Below are positions 43,697-52,062 of a stretch of DNA of 64,000 nt, one piece after another. The notes beneath the pieces are model-generated. The model ran no database searches. It had not been told where the DNA came from and saw only the letters and a list, made by a program, of their open reading frames with translations. Numbering within the stretch: the first letter of the stretch is position 1; each line of letters opens with the position of its first letter. The DNA is taken from the NCBI RefSeq assembly GCF_000712075.1, contig NZ_JONW01000011.1, positions 124,001-188,000 of the forward strand, written 5' to 3'. This DNA is from Caulobacter sp. UNC358MFTsu5.1. GTDB lineage: Bacteria > Pseudomonadota > Alphaproteobacteria > Caulobacterales > Caulobacteraceae. The position numbers and the translations under genes were made by a program.

Positions 43697-43858
43697 ATGG
43701 ACGAAGCGATCAAGACCCATAAGGAAGCCACGTTCGGCTGGGTGCTGGCGATCCAGGAGATCGTCGCGGCTTGGCGCGCTTGGCTGGGCCGCCTGGCGCG
43801 AAAGCAGGCGGCCGAGGCCACGCGGACCGCATCGCGCCGCCCGATGGCCCCGCGCTGA
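43697..43858 (+). CDS. Small Arg/Trp-rich protein
   Basis: 53 residues from ATG (a GTG one codon earlier is possible) with GAGGAGG 8 bases upstream. Sequence MDEAIKTHKEATFGWVLAIQ then EIVAAWRAWLGRLARKQAAE and a basic tail. One amphipathic or membrane-associated helix and a basic tail; loosely reminiscent of DUF1127-type small proteins but without their full motif. The strong ribosome site supports translation. Confidence 0.55.
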   Translation: MDEAIKTHKEATFGWVLAIQEIVAAWRAWLGRLARKQAAEATRTASRRPMAPR

Positions 43859-43953
43859 GCGAACATCGATCTTCCAGGCGCGCGCGACTCGGCTATGGGT
43901 GGCGCGAAAGGGCGGCGCTCGCTGAGCGACCGGCCCGCCGGGGGGAGACGTCG

Positions 43954-45165
43954 ATGTTGCAGGATCGTGGCCGCGCCTGGGCCAGGGCGGGGGCGCCGAT
44001 GATCGCGGCGCTGGGCGTCAGCCTGGCCTTCGGGATCGGCGTCGTCCACGCCGAAGACAACAGCTGCCAGTTCCGCAACGGCCCCGCCCACCTGGGCGTC
44101 CAGCCCGGACCCGCGCCGGCCAATATCGACGGCCTGGCCTGGAAGGTTTCGTTGGGCGGCCCGATCGTCGCCAGCCCGATCCTGTGCGACGGCGTCCTCT
44201 ATGTGGGGGCCAAGGACGGCGGCTTCCAAGCGGTGGAGCCGGCGACCGGCCAGACCCGCTGGCGCTTCGTCGCCGACGCTCCGGTCACCGCCAGCGCCGC
44301 GATCGCCGACGGCCTGGCCTATTTCCAATCGGACGCGGGCACGATCTACGCGGTGCGGACAGCCGACGGAAAGCCGGCCTGGAGCCGCAAGACCGGCGCC
44401 GACCTGCCGTTCATGAACTACAAGCCCGGCGTCGACTTCTGGGACTACTGGACCTCGTCGCCCCTAGTCGCCGACGGCGTCGTCTATATCGGCGGCGGCG
44501 ACGGGGTGGTGCGGGCGCTGGACACGCGGACGGGCCGGGTGATCTGGACCTACGCCACGCGCGGCCGGGTGCGGGCGACGCCGGCCACCGACGGCAAGCG
44601 GATCTATGTCGGCAGCTTCGACGGCGCGATGTACGCCCTGGACCGCGCCGAAGGGATGCTGGCCTGGTCGTTCCAGACCGAGGGCAACAGCGATTTCAAG
44701 ATCGGCTCGATCCAGTCCTCGGCCGCCGTGGCCGACGGCAAGGTGCTGTTCGGCAGCCGCGACTACCGCCTCTACGCCCTGGACGCCGAGACCGGCAAGC
44801 CGGCCTGGATCGCGCCGCACAAGGGCTCATGGGTGATCGGCTCGCCGGCCGTGATCGACGGCAAGGCCTGCGTCGGCAGTTCGGACTGGAAGGTCGTCCA
44901 GTGCGTCGACCTGAAGATCGGCCAGGAGGTGTGGCGGGTCGAGGTGGGCGCTCCGGCCTTCTCCTCCCCGGCGGTTGTCGGCCAGACCCTGGCCGTGGCC
45001 ACCCTGGGCGGGTTGCTCTGGCAACTGAACCTGGCCGACGGGAAAACCGTGTCCGGCTTCGGCAGCGACGGTCGGCTGATCGGCACGGCCTGGATCGAGG
45101 GCGGCGCGATCTATGTCGGGTCCGAGAACGGGACGCTGTACGCGCTGACGGCGGAGGGGAAGTAG
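43954..45165 (+). CDS. Exported PQQ-binding-like beta-propeller protein
   Basis: 403 residues. GGGGGAG ribosome site, signal peptide about 1-33 (RAGAPMIAALGVSLAFGIGVVHAED). Repeated blades of the PQQ/BamB type, each with DG-x-LYVG ... AVEPATGQTRWRF, AVRTADGKPAWSRKT, ALDTRTGRVIWTYATRG, ALDRAEGMLAWSFQT, ALDAETGKPAWIAPH, CVDLKIGQEVWRVEVG, QLNLADGKTVSGF. No PQQ-dehydrogenase catalytic residues (Glu/Asp pair with vicinal disulfide) are evident, so a binding or scaffold role is likelier than catalysis. Ends with a Tyr-rich blade, YVGSENGTLYALTAEGK. Confidence 0.85.
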   Translation: MLQDRGRAWARAGAPMIAALGVSLAFGIGVVHAEDNSCQFRNGPAHLGVQPGPAPANIDGLAWKVSLGGPIVASPILCDGVLYVGAKDGGFQAVEPATGQTRWRFVADAPVTASAAIADGLAYFQSDAGTIYAVRTADGKPAWSRKTGADLPFMNYKPGVDFWDYWTSSPLVADGVVYIGGGDGVVRALDTRTGRVIWTYATRGRVRATPATDGKRIYVGSFDGAMYALDRAEGMLAWSFQTEGNSDFKIGSIQSSAAVADGKVLFGSRDYRLYALDAETGKPAWIAPHKGSWVIGSPAVIDGKACVGSSDWKVVQCVDLKIGQEVWRVEVGAPAFSSPAVVGQTLAVATLGGLLWQLNLADGKTVSGFGSDGRLIGTAWIEGGAIYVGSENGTLYALTAEGK

Positions 45166-45203
45166 GGGGAGGGCGGGCGGTTCCAAAACGCTCAAAAACA
45201 GCT

Positions 45204-45330
45204 CGTCATCCCGGGCTTGTGCCCGGGACCCCGCTATCCGCCGCAAGTGCGGGAGCGTGGCGCGCCAGCGCGCCACTTCACTTCACCGTCAGCTGAACCC
45301 GGGATCCCGGACACAGGGCCCGGGATGACG
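45204..45330. repeat. Intergenic nested palindromic repeat, copy 2
   Basis: A 127-base element with outer ends CGTCATCCCGGGC (45204-45216) and GCCCGGGATGACG (45318-45330), perfect inverted arms of 13 bases. Inner parts are CTTGTGCCCGGGACCC (45216-45231) near the left and GGGATCCCGGACACAGG near the right, and a central GTGGCGCGCC-A-GCGCGCCAC hairpin. Same outer motif as the repeat at 34945-35056. Lies between the propeller gene and the convergent DUF4169 gene. Confidence 0.75.
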
Positions 45331-45371
45331 GAGGAAGGGAGGCCGGGCCAAGGCGACGGCGCTACCCATGC

Positions 45372-45548
45372 TCAATCCTCCCGCTTGGCCCCGTCCAGGT
45401 CCCGCTTCAGCTTCTCCGCCCGGGCCGCGTCCAGGGTCTTGTCGGCCTTGGTGCGGCCGAACTTGGCGCGGTTCTCGGCGGCCTTGGTCTTGGCTTCGGT
45501 CTTGGCCTTGGCCTTGCGGGCCTGGTTCAGGTTGAGGATTTCGGCCAT
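45372..45548 (-). CDS. DUF4169-family small basic protein
   Basis: 58 residues: MAEILNLNQARKAKAKTEAK at the start, then KAAENRAKFGRTKADKTLD and a charged end AEKLKRDLDGAKRED. This is the typical DUF4169 pattern (N-terminal EIxNLNxARKxKA, Lys/Ala-rich helix, NRxxFGRTKxxK). Starts 3 bases after the DUF6807 gene stop and is probably co-transcribed with it. Role unknown; composition suggests a nucleic-acid or ribosome-associated helix. Confidence 0.85.
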   Translation of the reverse strand: MAEILNLNQARKAKAKTEAKTKAAENRAKFGRTKADKTLDAARAEKLKRDLDGAKRED

Positions 45549-45551
45549 GGC

Positions 45552-46556
45552 CTAGCCCTTCTTCTTCGGTCCAGCGGGGGGCGGCGTCGCCGGCCGCAGG
45601 ATCAGCGTCGACTGCAGGCGCAGGGTCTCGCCCTTCTTCAGCACGAACGGCGCCCGTCCAGGGAAGACGCAGTTCTGCATCGACAGTTCCTTGCGCAGGA
45701 TCCAGCGGGTGATCGGCGCGCCGTTGGCCTTGCAGGCCAGGCCCACCGTCCAGGCCGGCGCGCCGTCGCCCGCGGTCCAGGCGAAGCCCATGGCCTTGCC
45801 GGCCTCGACCGGTCCGACGGCCGGGGTCACGGTCTTGCCGCCCGAGCCGAAGTTCAGGCGGTCGGGCTTGATCAGCCGCACCGAGAAGCCGCCATAGCCC
45901 TTGGCGTCGTCGCTGCCGCCCAGGGCCAGGGTGTCGCTGCGGGCGGTGATCACGGTGTCGAAGTCGATGCGCCGCGCGCCGTCCTTCAGCGGATAGACGC
46001 GGACCTTGGTGGTCTCGCGGGCCACATAGTTCACCTCGGGCGTGGAATTGACGATCCAGTCGGCGTTGACCACCAGGGTCCCGCCGCCGGCCGCGTCGCC
46101 CTTGAAGCGCTTTTCGCGGACGTTGAAGGTCAGGCCCTTCATGAACCAGCCGTCGGCGACGTTTTTCCCGTCGACCAGCACCTGGTGCCAGCTCCAGAAC
46201 GCGCCGCGCTGGTGCAGGTGGTCGGCGGGCCGGTCCTCGGTCAGCACCGCGCCGTCGGGCGCCCAGATCGGGTGGACGTAGTTCAGCCGCCCCGGCTCGC
46301 GGGGATCGGCGGCGGCCGTGCGGTAGAACAGGACGCTCTTGCCGCCGTCGGTGATGGTCACGCCGTCGGCCGCGAACACTGCGTCCACGCGGGGCAGGGG
46401 CGTGACGGGAGGCGGGGCGGGCGCCGGAGCGGTTTCGGGCGCCGCCGGGGCGGCCGCCGCTGCGACGGGCGCGGCCTCCGCCGCCTGGGCCCAGGCGGTT
46501 CCCGTCCAGGCCGTCGCGCCGGTCACGACGAGCAGGGCGGCGAGCGGTCGGATCAT
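45552..46556 (-). CDS. DUF6807 (PmoA-like) secreted protein
   Basis: 334 residues. Signal peptide MIRPLAALLVVTGATAWTGTAWA, then an Ala/Pro-rich linker and a beta-rich domain: SVLFYRTAAADPREPGRLNYVHPIWAPDGAVLTEDRPADHLHQRGAFWSWHQVLVDGKNVADGWFM (about 85-150), which is the DUF6807 signature (HPIWAPDG, DHxHQRG, W). Many database entries call the family methane oxygenase PmoA, which is misleading; members occur in carbohydrate-use loci of many bacteria. Likely periplasmic. Function unproven. Confidence 0.85.
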   Translation of the reverse strand: MIRPLAALLVVTGATAWTGTAWAQAAEAAPVAAAAAPAAPETAPAPAPPPVTPLPRVDAVFAADGVTITDGGKSVLFYRTAAADPREPGRLNYVHPIWAPDGAVLTEDRPADHLHQRGAFWSWHQVLVDGKNVADGWFMKGLTFNVREKRFKGDAAGGGTLVVNADWIVNSTPEVNYVARETTKVRVYPLKDGARRIDFDTVITARSDTLALGGSDDAKGYGGFSVRLIKPDRLNFGSGGKTVTPAVGPVEAGKAMGFAWTAGDGAPAWTVGLACKANGAPITRWILRKELSMQNCVFPGRAPFVLKKGETLRLQSTLILRPATPPPAGPKKKG

Positions 46557-46734
46557 CGGTGTTTCCTCAGGCGGGGACGGTGGTCTTCCGAGTGATAGCC
46601 AGGAACGCGACCCGCGCAAAGTCGCAACCTTGACTAGAACATAAAGCGAACACCTCGCGTCCGCAAGTCCGTTGGAAACTGCGCTGCGGGCTCGGCCGTT
46701 GCCCTCCCGAACGTCCATCAAAAGGAGGATCCCC

Positions 46735-46971
46735 ATGATCGACGCCTCGCAACTCCGCGAACATCTGGAAGTGGTCGGCTCGGACGGCGGCCACGTCGGC
46801 CGCGTGGACCACGTGGTCGGCGGCGAGATCGAGCTGGCCAAGCTGGACCTGGGCGGCGGGCTCAAGCACCACCTGATCCCGATCACCTGGGTCGACCATG
46901 TCGACGAGGACGGCGTGCACCTGAACCTGACCAAGGACGACGCCAAGGCCCGCTGGCGCGAAAAGCACTAG
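46735..46971 (+). CDS. DUF2171 small protein
   Basis: 78 residues, AAGGAGGA ribosome site before the ATG at 46735. MIDASQLREHLEVVGSDGGHVGRVDHVVGGEIELAKLDLGGGLKHHLIPITWVDHVDEDGVHLNLTKDDA is the DUF2171 beta-barrel (PRC-barrel-like) with the usual V-x-x-V-D-x-V turn. Small proteins of this type are often stress-induced. No partner adjacent. Confidence 0.88.
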   Translation: MIDASQLREHLEVVGSDGGHVGRVDHVVGGEIELAKLDLGGGLKHHLIPITWVDHVDEDGVHLNLTKDDAKARWREKH

Positions 46972-47060
46972 GTCGCGCGCCGCAAGCCGTTCGCGGCAAG
47001 CCGATTGACAGCTTGGCCGCGCTGACCGATCCCTCGCCCGCAACGGGTGAGGGATCGCGC

Positions 47061-47702
47061 ATGTACCAGCTCTACTACAGCCCCGGCACGGCCAGCCTGG
47101 CGGTCCACTGGATGCTGATGGAGATCGGCGCGCCCTTCGAGCTGGTCCTGACCGACACGGCCACCGGCGCCCAGAAGCATCCCGACTATCTGAAGCTCAA
47201 TCCCAGCGGCGTGGTGCCGACCCTGATCGTCGACGGCGCGCCCGTCTGCGAGGTGGCGGCGATCCTGATGCTGCTGGCCGAGCGTCATGCCGAGGCGGGC
47301 CTGGCCCCGGCGGTCGGCGCGCCCGGGCGGGCCGCCTATCTGCAATGGATGGTCTATCTGGCCAACACGGTGATGCCGGCCTTCCGCGTCTGGTTCTATC
47401 CGCACGAGCCGGCGGGCGAGGACGGGGCCGAGGCGGCCACGGCCGCGTCGCGGGCGCGACTGGAAGCGATCTGGGACCGTATCGACGCCCATCTGGCCCG
47501 CCAGGATGGTCCCCATATGCTGGGCCAAGGGTTGTCGGCCGTGGACGTCCTGGCGACCATGCTGATGCGCTGGTCGCGCAACATGCCCAGGCCCGCGACC
47601 GAGTGGCCCCACATCGCCCGCTACCTAGCCCGCATGCGCGCCATGCCGTCGCTGCGCGAGGTCCATGCCCGCGAGGGGCTGACGGACTGGATCGACGGCT
47701 AG
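47061..47702 (+). CDS. Glutathione S-transferase family protein
   Basis: 213 residues. N-terminal thioredoxin-like domain (MYQLYYSPGTASLAVHWMLMEIGAPFELVLTDTATGAQKHPDYLKLNPSGVVPTLIVDGAPVCEVAAILMLLAERH, about 1-76, with SPGTAS as the glutathione-activating region and VPTL cis-Pro). C-terminal helical domain (about 90-205). Ribosome site GGTGAGGGATC. Substrate unknown. Confidence 0.9.
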   Translation: MYQLYYSPGTASLAVHWMLMEIGAPFELVLTDTATGAQKHPDYLKLNPSGVVPTLIVDGAPVCEVAAILMLLAERHAEAGLAPAVGAPGRAAYLQWMVYLANTVMPAFRVWFYPHEPAGEDGAEAATAASRARLEAIWDRIDAHLARQDGPHMLGQGLSAVDVLATMLMRWSRNMPRPATEWPHIARYLARMRAMPSLREVHAREGLTDWIDG

Positions 47703-47712
47703 GACTTTCGGG

Positions 47713-49209
47713 CTAGGCGGCGGCCCGCGCCAGCGGCTTGCGCCAGGGCGCGATCACCGCCGCCAGGGCCAGCAGGGTCAGGTTCACGCCCAGCGAGACG
47801 CCGCCGAAGGCCAGTCCGCCGAACTTCACGGCCTGGACGACGACGACCGCCGCCAGGATCGCGCTGGTGGCGATCCGTAGGCTGACGATCCAGAAGCGGG
47901 CGTCCTTGACCGCCACGGCGGCGGCGACCAGCACGGCCAGCGGCGCCCAGAACGTCCAGACCGGCGGGACCTTCAGCGCCAGCTGCAGGGCGGCCGACAG
48001 GGCCAGGGTCGCGGTCGAACCCCAGACGATGGCCGCCCAGGCCTTCTCCAGGCGCTCGGCGGGACGGCCCCGGTCACGGCGGCGGGTCAGCCAGATGGTC
48101 ACGCCGCTGCTGGTGACCACGCACAGGGCCGCGCCCAGCAGGCCGTAGGCGATCTTGACCGGCAGGCCGCCGAACGAGCCGAAGTGCAGCGGATAGGAGG
48201 AGGCGAAGACCTGCTTGCCCAGTCCGTCGTCCGACAGGCCCAGCTTCCTGGTCATGCGGCCCTGGACGTCGAAGGTGTAGCGCTCGGCGTAGATCAGCCG
48301 CTTGGGCATCAGGGCGTTGACCTCGACCAGCTGCCCCCTGGTGCCCAGGGCGGTCAGCGAGATCAGGGTCGGCTTCAGGTCCGGCTTGCCGTCGAACCAG
48401 GCCAGGGTGGCGACCAGGTCGGGGAAGGGAGCCGGGGTCGGGTCGGCCCTGGGGACCTCGCCGTAGATCGGGGCGGTGACCTTGGCGATGTCGCCCTTGG
48501 TCGTCACCCCGGCCACCGCGAACAGCAGCAGGGTGGCCAGGCCGATATAGGCTCCGGTCCAGGCGACCACGAGGTGGAACGGCGCGCCCCAGACGCTGAG
48601 GCGGTTGTGCAGGTCGGCCTGGGACAGCCGCTTGGCGCCGGCCCAGCGGAAGGCGAAGGCGTCGCGGAAGATCTTGGGATGGGCCAGGAAGCCGGAGACG
48701 ATCAGGCCGGTCAGGGCCGCGCCGACCAGGCCCACCACGATCAGGCCGATCGTCTCGGGCAGGTGCAGATAGATGTGCAGGTGCTCGAGGAAATGCGCCC
48801 AGGGCGCGCTGGCCTCGCCGGCGATCCGGCCCTGGGCGTCGGCGACGAACACCTGCTCGCCGACGAAGGCGTGGAGGCGCGGCATGTCCGGCGTGGGCAG
48901 GCCCATATAGACGACGCCGGCCTTGGGATGGGCCTTGGTGATGGCCTCGGCGAAGGCCTGGACGGCCTGCGGGCTGGCGACGGTCTGGGTCGGGGCGGCG
49001 GGTTCTTCCCACAGCTTCAGCTCGTTGAGGAAGACGGCGACCGTGCCCGACAGGCAGACGATGTAGATCAGGGCGGCGGCCACGAGGCCCAGGCCCGAAT
49101 GGCCCGACAGCACGGTGCGCACGAAGGCCGGCGGGACCTTGGGCCAGATCGACGGGCGGTTTACCGGTTCGGTCTTCTCGGCGGTTTCGGGCGGCGTGGC
49201 GGCGTCCAT
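47713..49209 (-). CDS. PepSY-associated membrane protein (siderophore/iron reductase type)
   Basis: 498 residues with four main membrane spans (about 32-52 SGLGLVAAALIYIVCLSGTVAVFL; about 160-185; about 215-240 WTGAYIGLATLLLFAVAGV; about 370-390 GLLGAALCVVTSSGVTIWL) and further hydrophobic stretches near the C-terminus. Periplasmic PepSY region (SLTALGTRGQLVEVNALMPKRLIYAERYTFDVQGRM). This family is encoded with TonB-dependent siderophore receptors and is thought to reduce or release iron at the inner membrane. Last gene of the receptor operon. ATG at 49209 chosen. Confidence 0.88.
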   Translation of the reverse strand: MDAATPPETAEKTEPVNRPSIWPKVPPAFVRTVLSGHSGLGLVAAALIYIVCLSGTVAVFLNELKLWEEPAAPTQTVASPQAVQAFAEAITKAHPKAGVVYMGLPTPDMPRLHAFVGEQVFVADAQGRIAGEASAPWAHFLEHLHIYLHLPETIGLIVVGLVGAALTGLIVSGFLAHPKIFRDAFAFRWAGAKRLSQADLHNRLSVWGAPFHLVVAWTGAYIGLATLLLFAVAGVTTKGDIAKVTAPIYGEVPRADPTPAPFPDLVATLAWFDGKPDLKPTLISLTALGTRGQLVEVNALMPKRLIYAERYTFDVQGRMTRKLGLSDDGLGKQVFASSYPLHFGSFGGLPVKIAYGLLGAALCVVTSSGVTIWLTRRRDRGRPAERLEKAWAAIVWGSTATLALSAALQLALKVPPVWTFWAPLAVLVAAAVAVKDARFWIVSLRIATSAILAAVVVVQAVKFGGLAFGGVSLGVNLTLLALAAVIAPWRKPLARAAA

Positions 49210-49219
49210 GGCGATCTTC

Positions 49220-49810
49220 CTAGTGCGGCCGCAGGACGACGGCGAGGGCGCAGACGGCGGTGAAGGCGACCAGGATCGCCGTGGTGCGCAGCAGCTTGCG
49301 GTCGGCGCAGGTCCAGACCATCGCCCCGGCCAGCACCAGGGGCGCGCCGAAGGCGGCGGTGACAAGCTTGTCGGCCGGGGCGCCGGGCGTCCACAGCGCC
49401 ATGGCGACGCCGGAGGCGACGCCCGCGGCGGTCGAGACCGGCAGGGCCAGCAGCACGGTGGCGACGGTGCGGGGCCAGGTGGTGGCCGGACCGGTGGCGG
49501 GGTCGGCGCCGCCCGCCGTGGCGCGGATCGGCTTGGCCTTCTTGCCGTGCGGCAGGGTCCAGCGACCGCTGACGACGATCAAGACGGTGGCGGCGACGGC
49601 GACCAGCAGGGTCGAGATCGCCACGCCGCGGTCCCCGCCGGCCCAGGGCCCCAGCAGGGCGGCGGCGACGACCAGCAGGGCCCAGCCGCCGGCGATCAGC
49701 CCGCCGCGCGGCTTGGGGTTGCGCTTCCAGGCCAGCCACAGCAGCCAGACGCCGACGGCGACCGCCAGGGTCGCCGTCCAAGCCAGAGCGATCTGGAGCG
49801 TCGGGGTCAT
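49220..49810 (-). CDS. Multi-span membrane protein of the siderophore-receptor operon
   Basis: 196 residues, five or six hydrophobic segments (for example IALAWTATLAVAVGVWLLWLAW, GGWALLVVAAALLGPWAG, AISTLLVAVAATVLIVVSG, TVATVLLALPVSTAAGVASGVAMAL, LLRTTAILVAFTAVCALAVVL). A short charged loop around 80-100 (HGKKAKPIRATAGGADPATG). Starts 2 bases downstream of the receptor stop and ends 10 bases before the PepSY gene. Such proteins are commonly found between receptor and PepSY genes; function not known. Confidence 0.78.
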   Translation of the reverse strand: MTPTLQIALAWTATLAVAVGVWLLWLAWKRNPKPRGGLIAGGWALLVVAAALLGPWAGGDRGVAISTLLVAVAATVLIVVSGRWTLPHGKKAKPIRATAGGADPATGPATTWPRTVATVLLALPVSTAAGVASGVAMALWTPGAPADKLVTAAFGAPLVLAGAMVWTCADRKLLRTTAILVAFTAVCALAVVLRPH

Positions 49811-49812
49811 GG

Positions 49813-51942
49813 CTACCAACTGCGCTTGAGGCCGACCTGGACGGTCCGCTGCTCGCCGAACCAGCACCAGTCGGCCGAGTAGCATGACGAGACGTAGCGC
49901 TTGTCGAACAGGTTGGTGGCGCTGCCGGTGGCCTGCCAGCCCTCGAGCGACGGGCTCAGCTTGCTCAGCTCGTAGCTCAGGGTCAGGTCGACCAGGGTGT
50001 AGGAGGGCGACTTGAACGAGTTGATGTTGTCGCCCCAGCTGGGGCCGACGTAGCGGACGCCCAGGCCGCCGGCCAGGCCGTCCAGCGCGCCGGGGAAGTC
50101 GTAGTCGACGAAGGCCGAGGCGGTCTTCTCGGCGACGCCCACCGGGGTCAGGCCCAGCAGGCCGTCATTGCTCTTGGTGTACTCGACGTCCAGCTTGGTG
50201 GCCGCGGCGGTCACCTTCAGGCGGTCGGTCAGCTTGGCCCGGCCCTCGAACTCGACGCCGCGCGAGCGCAGTTCGCCGCCCTGGACGCTGAAGTTCGGGT
50301 GCACGGGGTCGGCGGTCAGGGCGTTCTTGCGGTTGATCTCGAAGGCGGCGAGCGTGGCGTAGATGCGCTTGTCCGGGGACTCGTACTTCAGACCGGCCTC
50401 GACCTGGTCGCCGGTGACCGGGTCGAACGGCTTGCCGGAGAAGTCGGTCTGGCCCTGGGGCTCGAACGACTGTGACCAGCTGGCGTACGGCGCGAAGCCG
50501 TTGTCGAAGTGGTAGAGCACGCCGACGCGCGCGGTGGTCTTGCCCTGGTCGATCGTGGTCGGGAAGGGCGTGGCGCCCAGGGCCAGGGTCTCCTGCTTGA
50601 CGTCGTCGCGGCGCAGGCTGACCAGCGTGACCAGGGCGCCGTACTTGATCTGGTCCTGGGCGTAGTAGCCGATCTGCTCCTGCTTGATGCGGCTGTCGGA
50701 GGCGTAATAGCCGTTACCCGCCACGCGCGGATCCAGGATCGTCTGGCCGTAGACCGGGGCGAAGATGTCCAGGTTCGGGGCCGTGCCCAGGCCGAACTGC
50801 ACCTTGGCCATCATGTGCTGGTAGTCGACGCCCAGCAGGACGTCGTGGGTCAGGACGCCGGTGGCGAAGTGGGCGCTCAGCTGGTTGTCGACCGCGAAGC
50901 CGTCGTTGCTCTCCAGCGAGGCCGCCGTGCCGCGGGTCAGGGTGCGGTTGTCGGCCAGCAGGCCGGCCGCGTAGACCGACTCGTAGTTGGCCTCGACTCG
51001 GGTGTAGCGAAGGTTCTGGTGGACGGCGAAGACGTCGTTGAACCGGTGCTCGGCCAGGTAGCCGATCTGGGCCTGGGTGCGGTTGTAGGCCTCGAAGTTC
51101 GGGTCGCCGTCGTAGAAGTCCGGCTCCAGCTGGCCCAGCGGGTTGGCGAAGGCCGAGCCCTTGGACGGGGCCGAACCGTAGGAGTTGGACTTCGGATCGT
51201 GCTGGTAGCGGCCCAGGACGGTCACGGTGGTGGCGTCGTCGGGACGCCAGGTGAACGAGGGCGCGACCAGGATGCGCTCATATTCGGTGGTCTGGGCCTG
51301 GCCGTCGCCCTGACGGTAGATGGCCAGCAGGCGGTAGGTGTAGCGCGGATCGCCGGCGATCGGGCCGGTGGTGTCGATCGAGGCGTCGACCAGGTCGCGG
51401 CTGCCGACGCGGACCTCGAACTCGCCGCCGGCGACCTCCTTGGGGGTCTTCGAGACGAAGTTCAGCAGGCCGCCGGGGGGCGAGTTGCCGTACAGCACCG
51501 AAGCCGGGCCCTTGAGGATCTCGATGCGCTCGACCGAGGCGGCGTCGACCTGGGCGTCGGCGTACCAGCCCGGATACTGGCTGGACAGGCCGTCCAGGAA
51601 GGTGGTCGTGACGTCGAAGCCGCGCAGCTTGAACTGGTCGTAGCGGGTGACCGAGCCGCCGCGGGTCTCGGGCGTGACGCCGGCCACGTAGCGCATGGCC
51701 TGGTTCAGCGAGGTCAGGCCCAGCTGGTCGATCTTCTCGCCGGTGATGATCGAGACCGACTGGGGCGTCTCGACCAGCGGGGTGGCCAGCTTGCTGGCGG
51801 TCGAGCCGACGGTGTCGTGGGCGCGGGCCGTGACGGTGACGCCCTCGACCGAGGTCTTGTCGTCGGCCGCAGCCTCCGCCGCCATAGCGGACAGGGGAAC
51901 GGCGGTCGCCAGCAGGGCGAGCAGCAGGGCTTTGGACTTCAC
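49813..51942 (-). CDS. TonB-dependent siderophore receptor
   Basis: 709 residues from GTG at 51942 (GAGG 5 bases before; GTG at 51948 also in frame). Signal peptide, then TonB-box-like region VEGVTVTARAHDTVGSTASKLATPLVETPQSVSIITGEKIDQLG (about 30-75), plug domain (MRYVAGVTPETRGGSVTRYDQFKLRGFDVTTTFLDGL, IEILKGPASVLYGNSPPGGLLNFVSKTP), and a 22-strand barrel ending in GYELSKLSPSLEGW ... WFGEQRTVQVGLKRSW with terminal aromatic residue. Outer-membrane import of a ferric siderophore. Two Fur-like boxes lie upstream. Confidence 0.94.
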   Translation of the reverse strand: MKSKALLLALLATAVPLSAMAAEAAADDKTSVEGVTVTARAHDTVGSTASKLATPLVETPQSVSIITGEKIDQLGLTSLNQAMRYVAGVTPETRGGSVTRYDQFKLRGFDVTTTFLDGLSSQYPGWYADAQVDAASVERIEILKGPASVLYGNSPPGGLLNFVSKTPKEVAGGEFEVRVGSRDLVDASIDTTGPIAGDPRYTYRLLAIYRQGDGQAQTTEYERILVAPSFTWRPDDATTVTVLGRYQHDPKSNSYGSAPSKGSAFANPLGQLEPDFYDGDPNFEAYNRTQAQIGYLAEHRFNDVFAVHQNLRYTRVEANYESVYAAGLLADNRTLTRGTAASLESNDGFAVDNQLSAHFATGVLTHDVLLGVDYQHMMAKVQFGLGTAPNLDIFAPVYGQTILDPRVAGNGYYASDSRIKQEQIGYYAQDQIKYGALVTLVSLRRDDVKQETLALGATPFPTTIDQGKTTARVGVLYHFDNGFAPYASWSQSFEPQGQTDFSGKPFDPVTGDQVEAGLKYESPDKRIYATLAAFEINRKNALTADPVHPNFSVQGGELRSRGVEFEGRAKLTDRLKVTAAATKLDVEYTKSNDGLLGLTPVGVAEKTASAFVDYDFPGALDGLAGGLGVRYVGPSWGDNINSFKSPSYTLVDLTLSYELSKLSPSLEGWQATGSATNLFDKRYVSSCYSADWCWFGEQRTVQVGLKRSW

Positions 51943-51960
51943 GACCACCTCAAACGCTAG

Positions 51961-51975
51961 TGAGACTTATTCTTA
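51961..51975 (-). promoter_or_regulatory. Fur-box-like site near the TonB receptor gene
   Basis: TGAGACTTATTCTTA resembles the Fur consensus TGAGAATNATTCTCA at 12 of 15 positions and lies 18 bases upstream of the receptor's start codon. Together with the site at 52006-52022 it suggests iron repression of the receptor, membrane protein and PepSY genes. Confidence 0.45.
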
Positions 51976-52005
51976 ATCGCGCTGCTTAAGGTGAGGCTCG
52001 TTCAG

Positions 52006-52022
52006 TTGCAAGTCATTCTCAT
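52006..52022 (-). promoter_or_regulatory. Fur-box-like site upstream of the TonB receptor operon
   Basis: On the minus strand this reads ATGAGAATGACTTGCAA, close to alphaproteobacterial Fur sites (TGAGAATGA core and TTGCAA end). It is about 65 bases upstream of the receptor start codon, a location compatible with overlap of the promoter. Confidence 0.5.
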
Positions 52023-52062
52023 CACGTAAGGTCATATAAATGGGCGCGCGCGGTCGCGGCCC

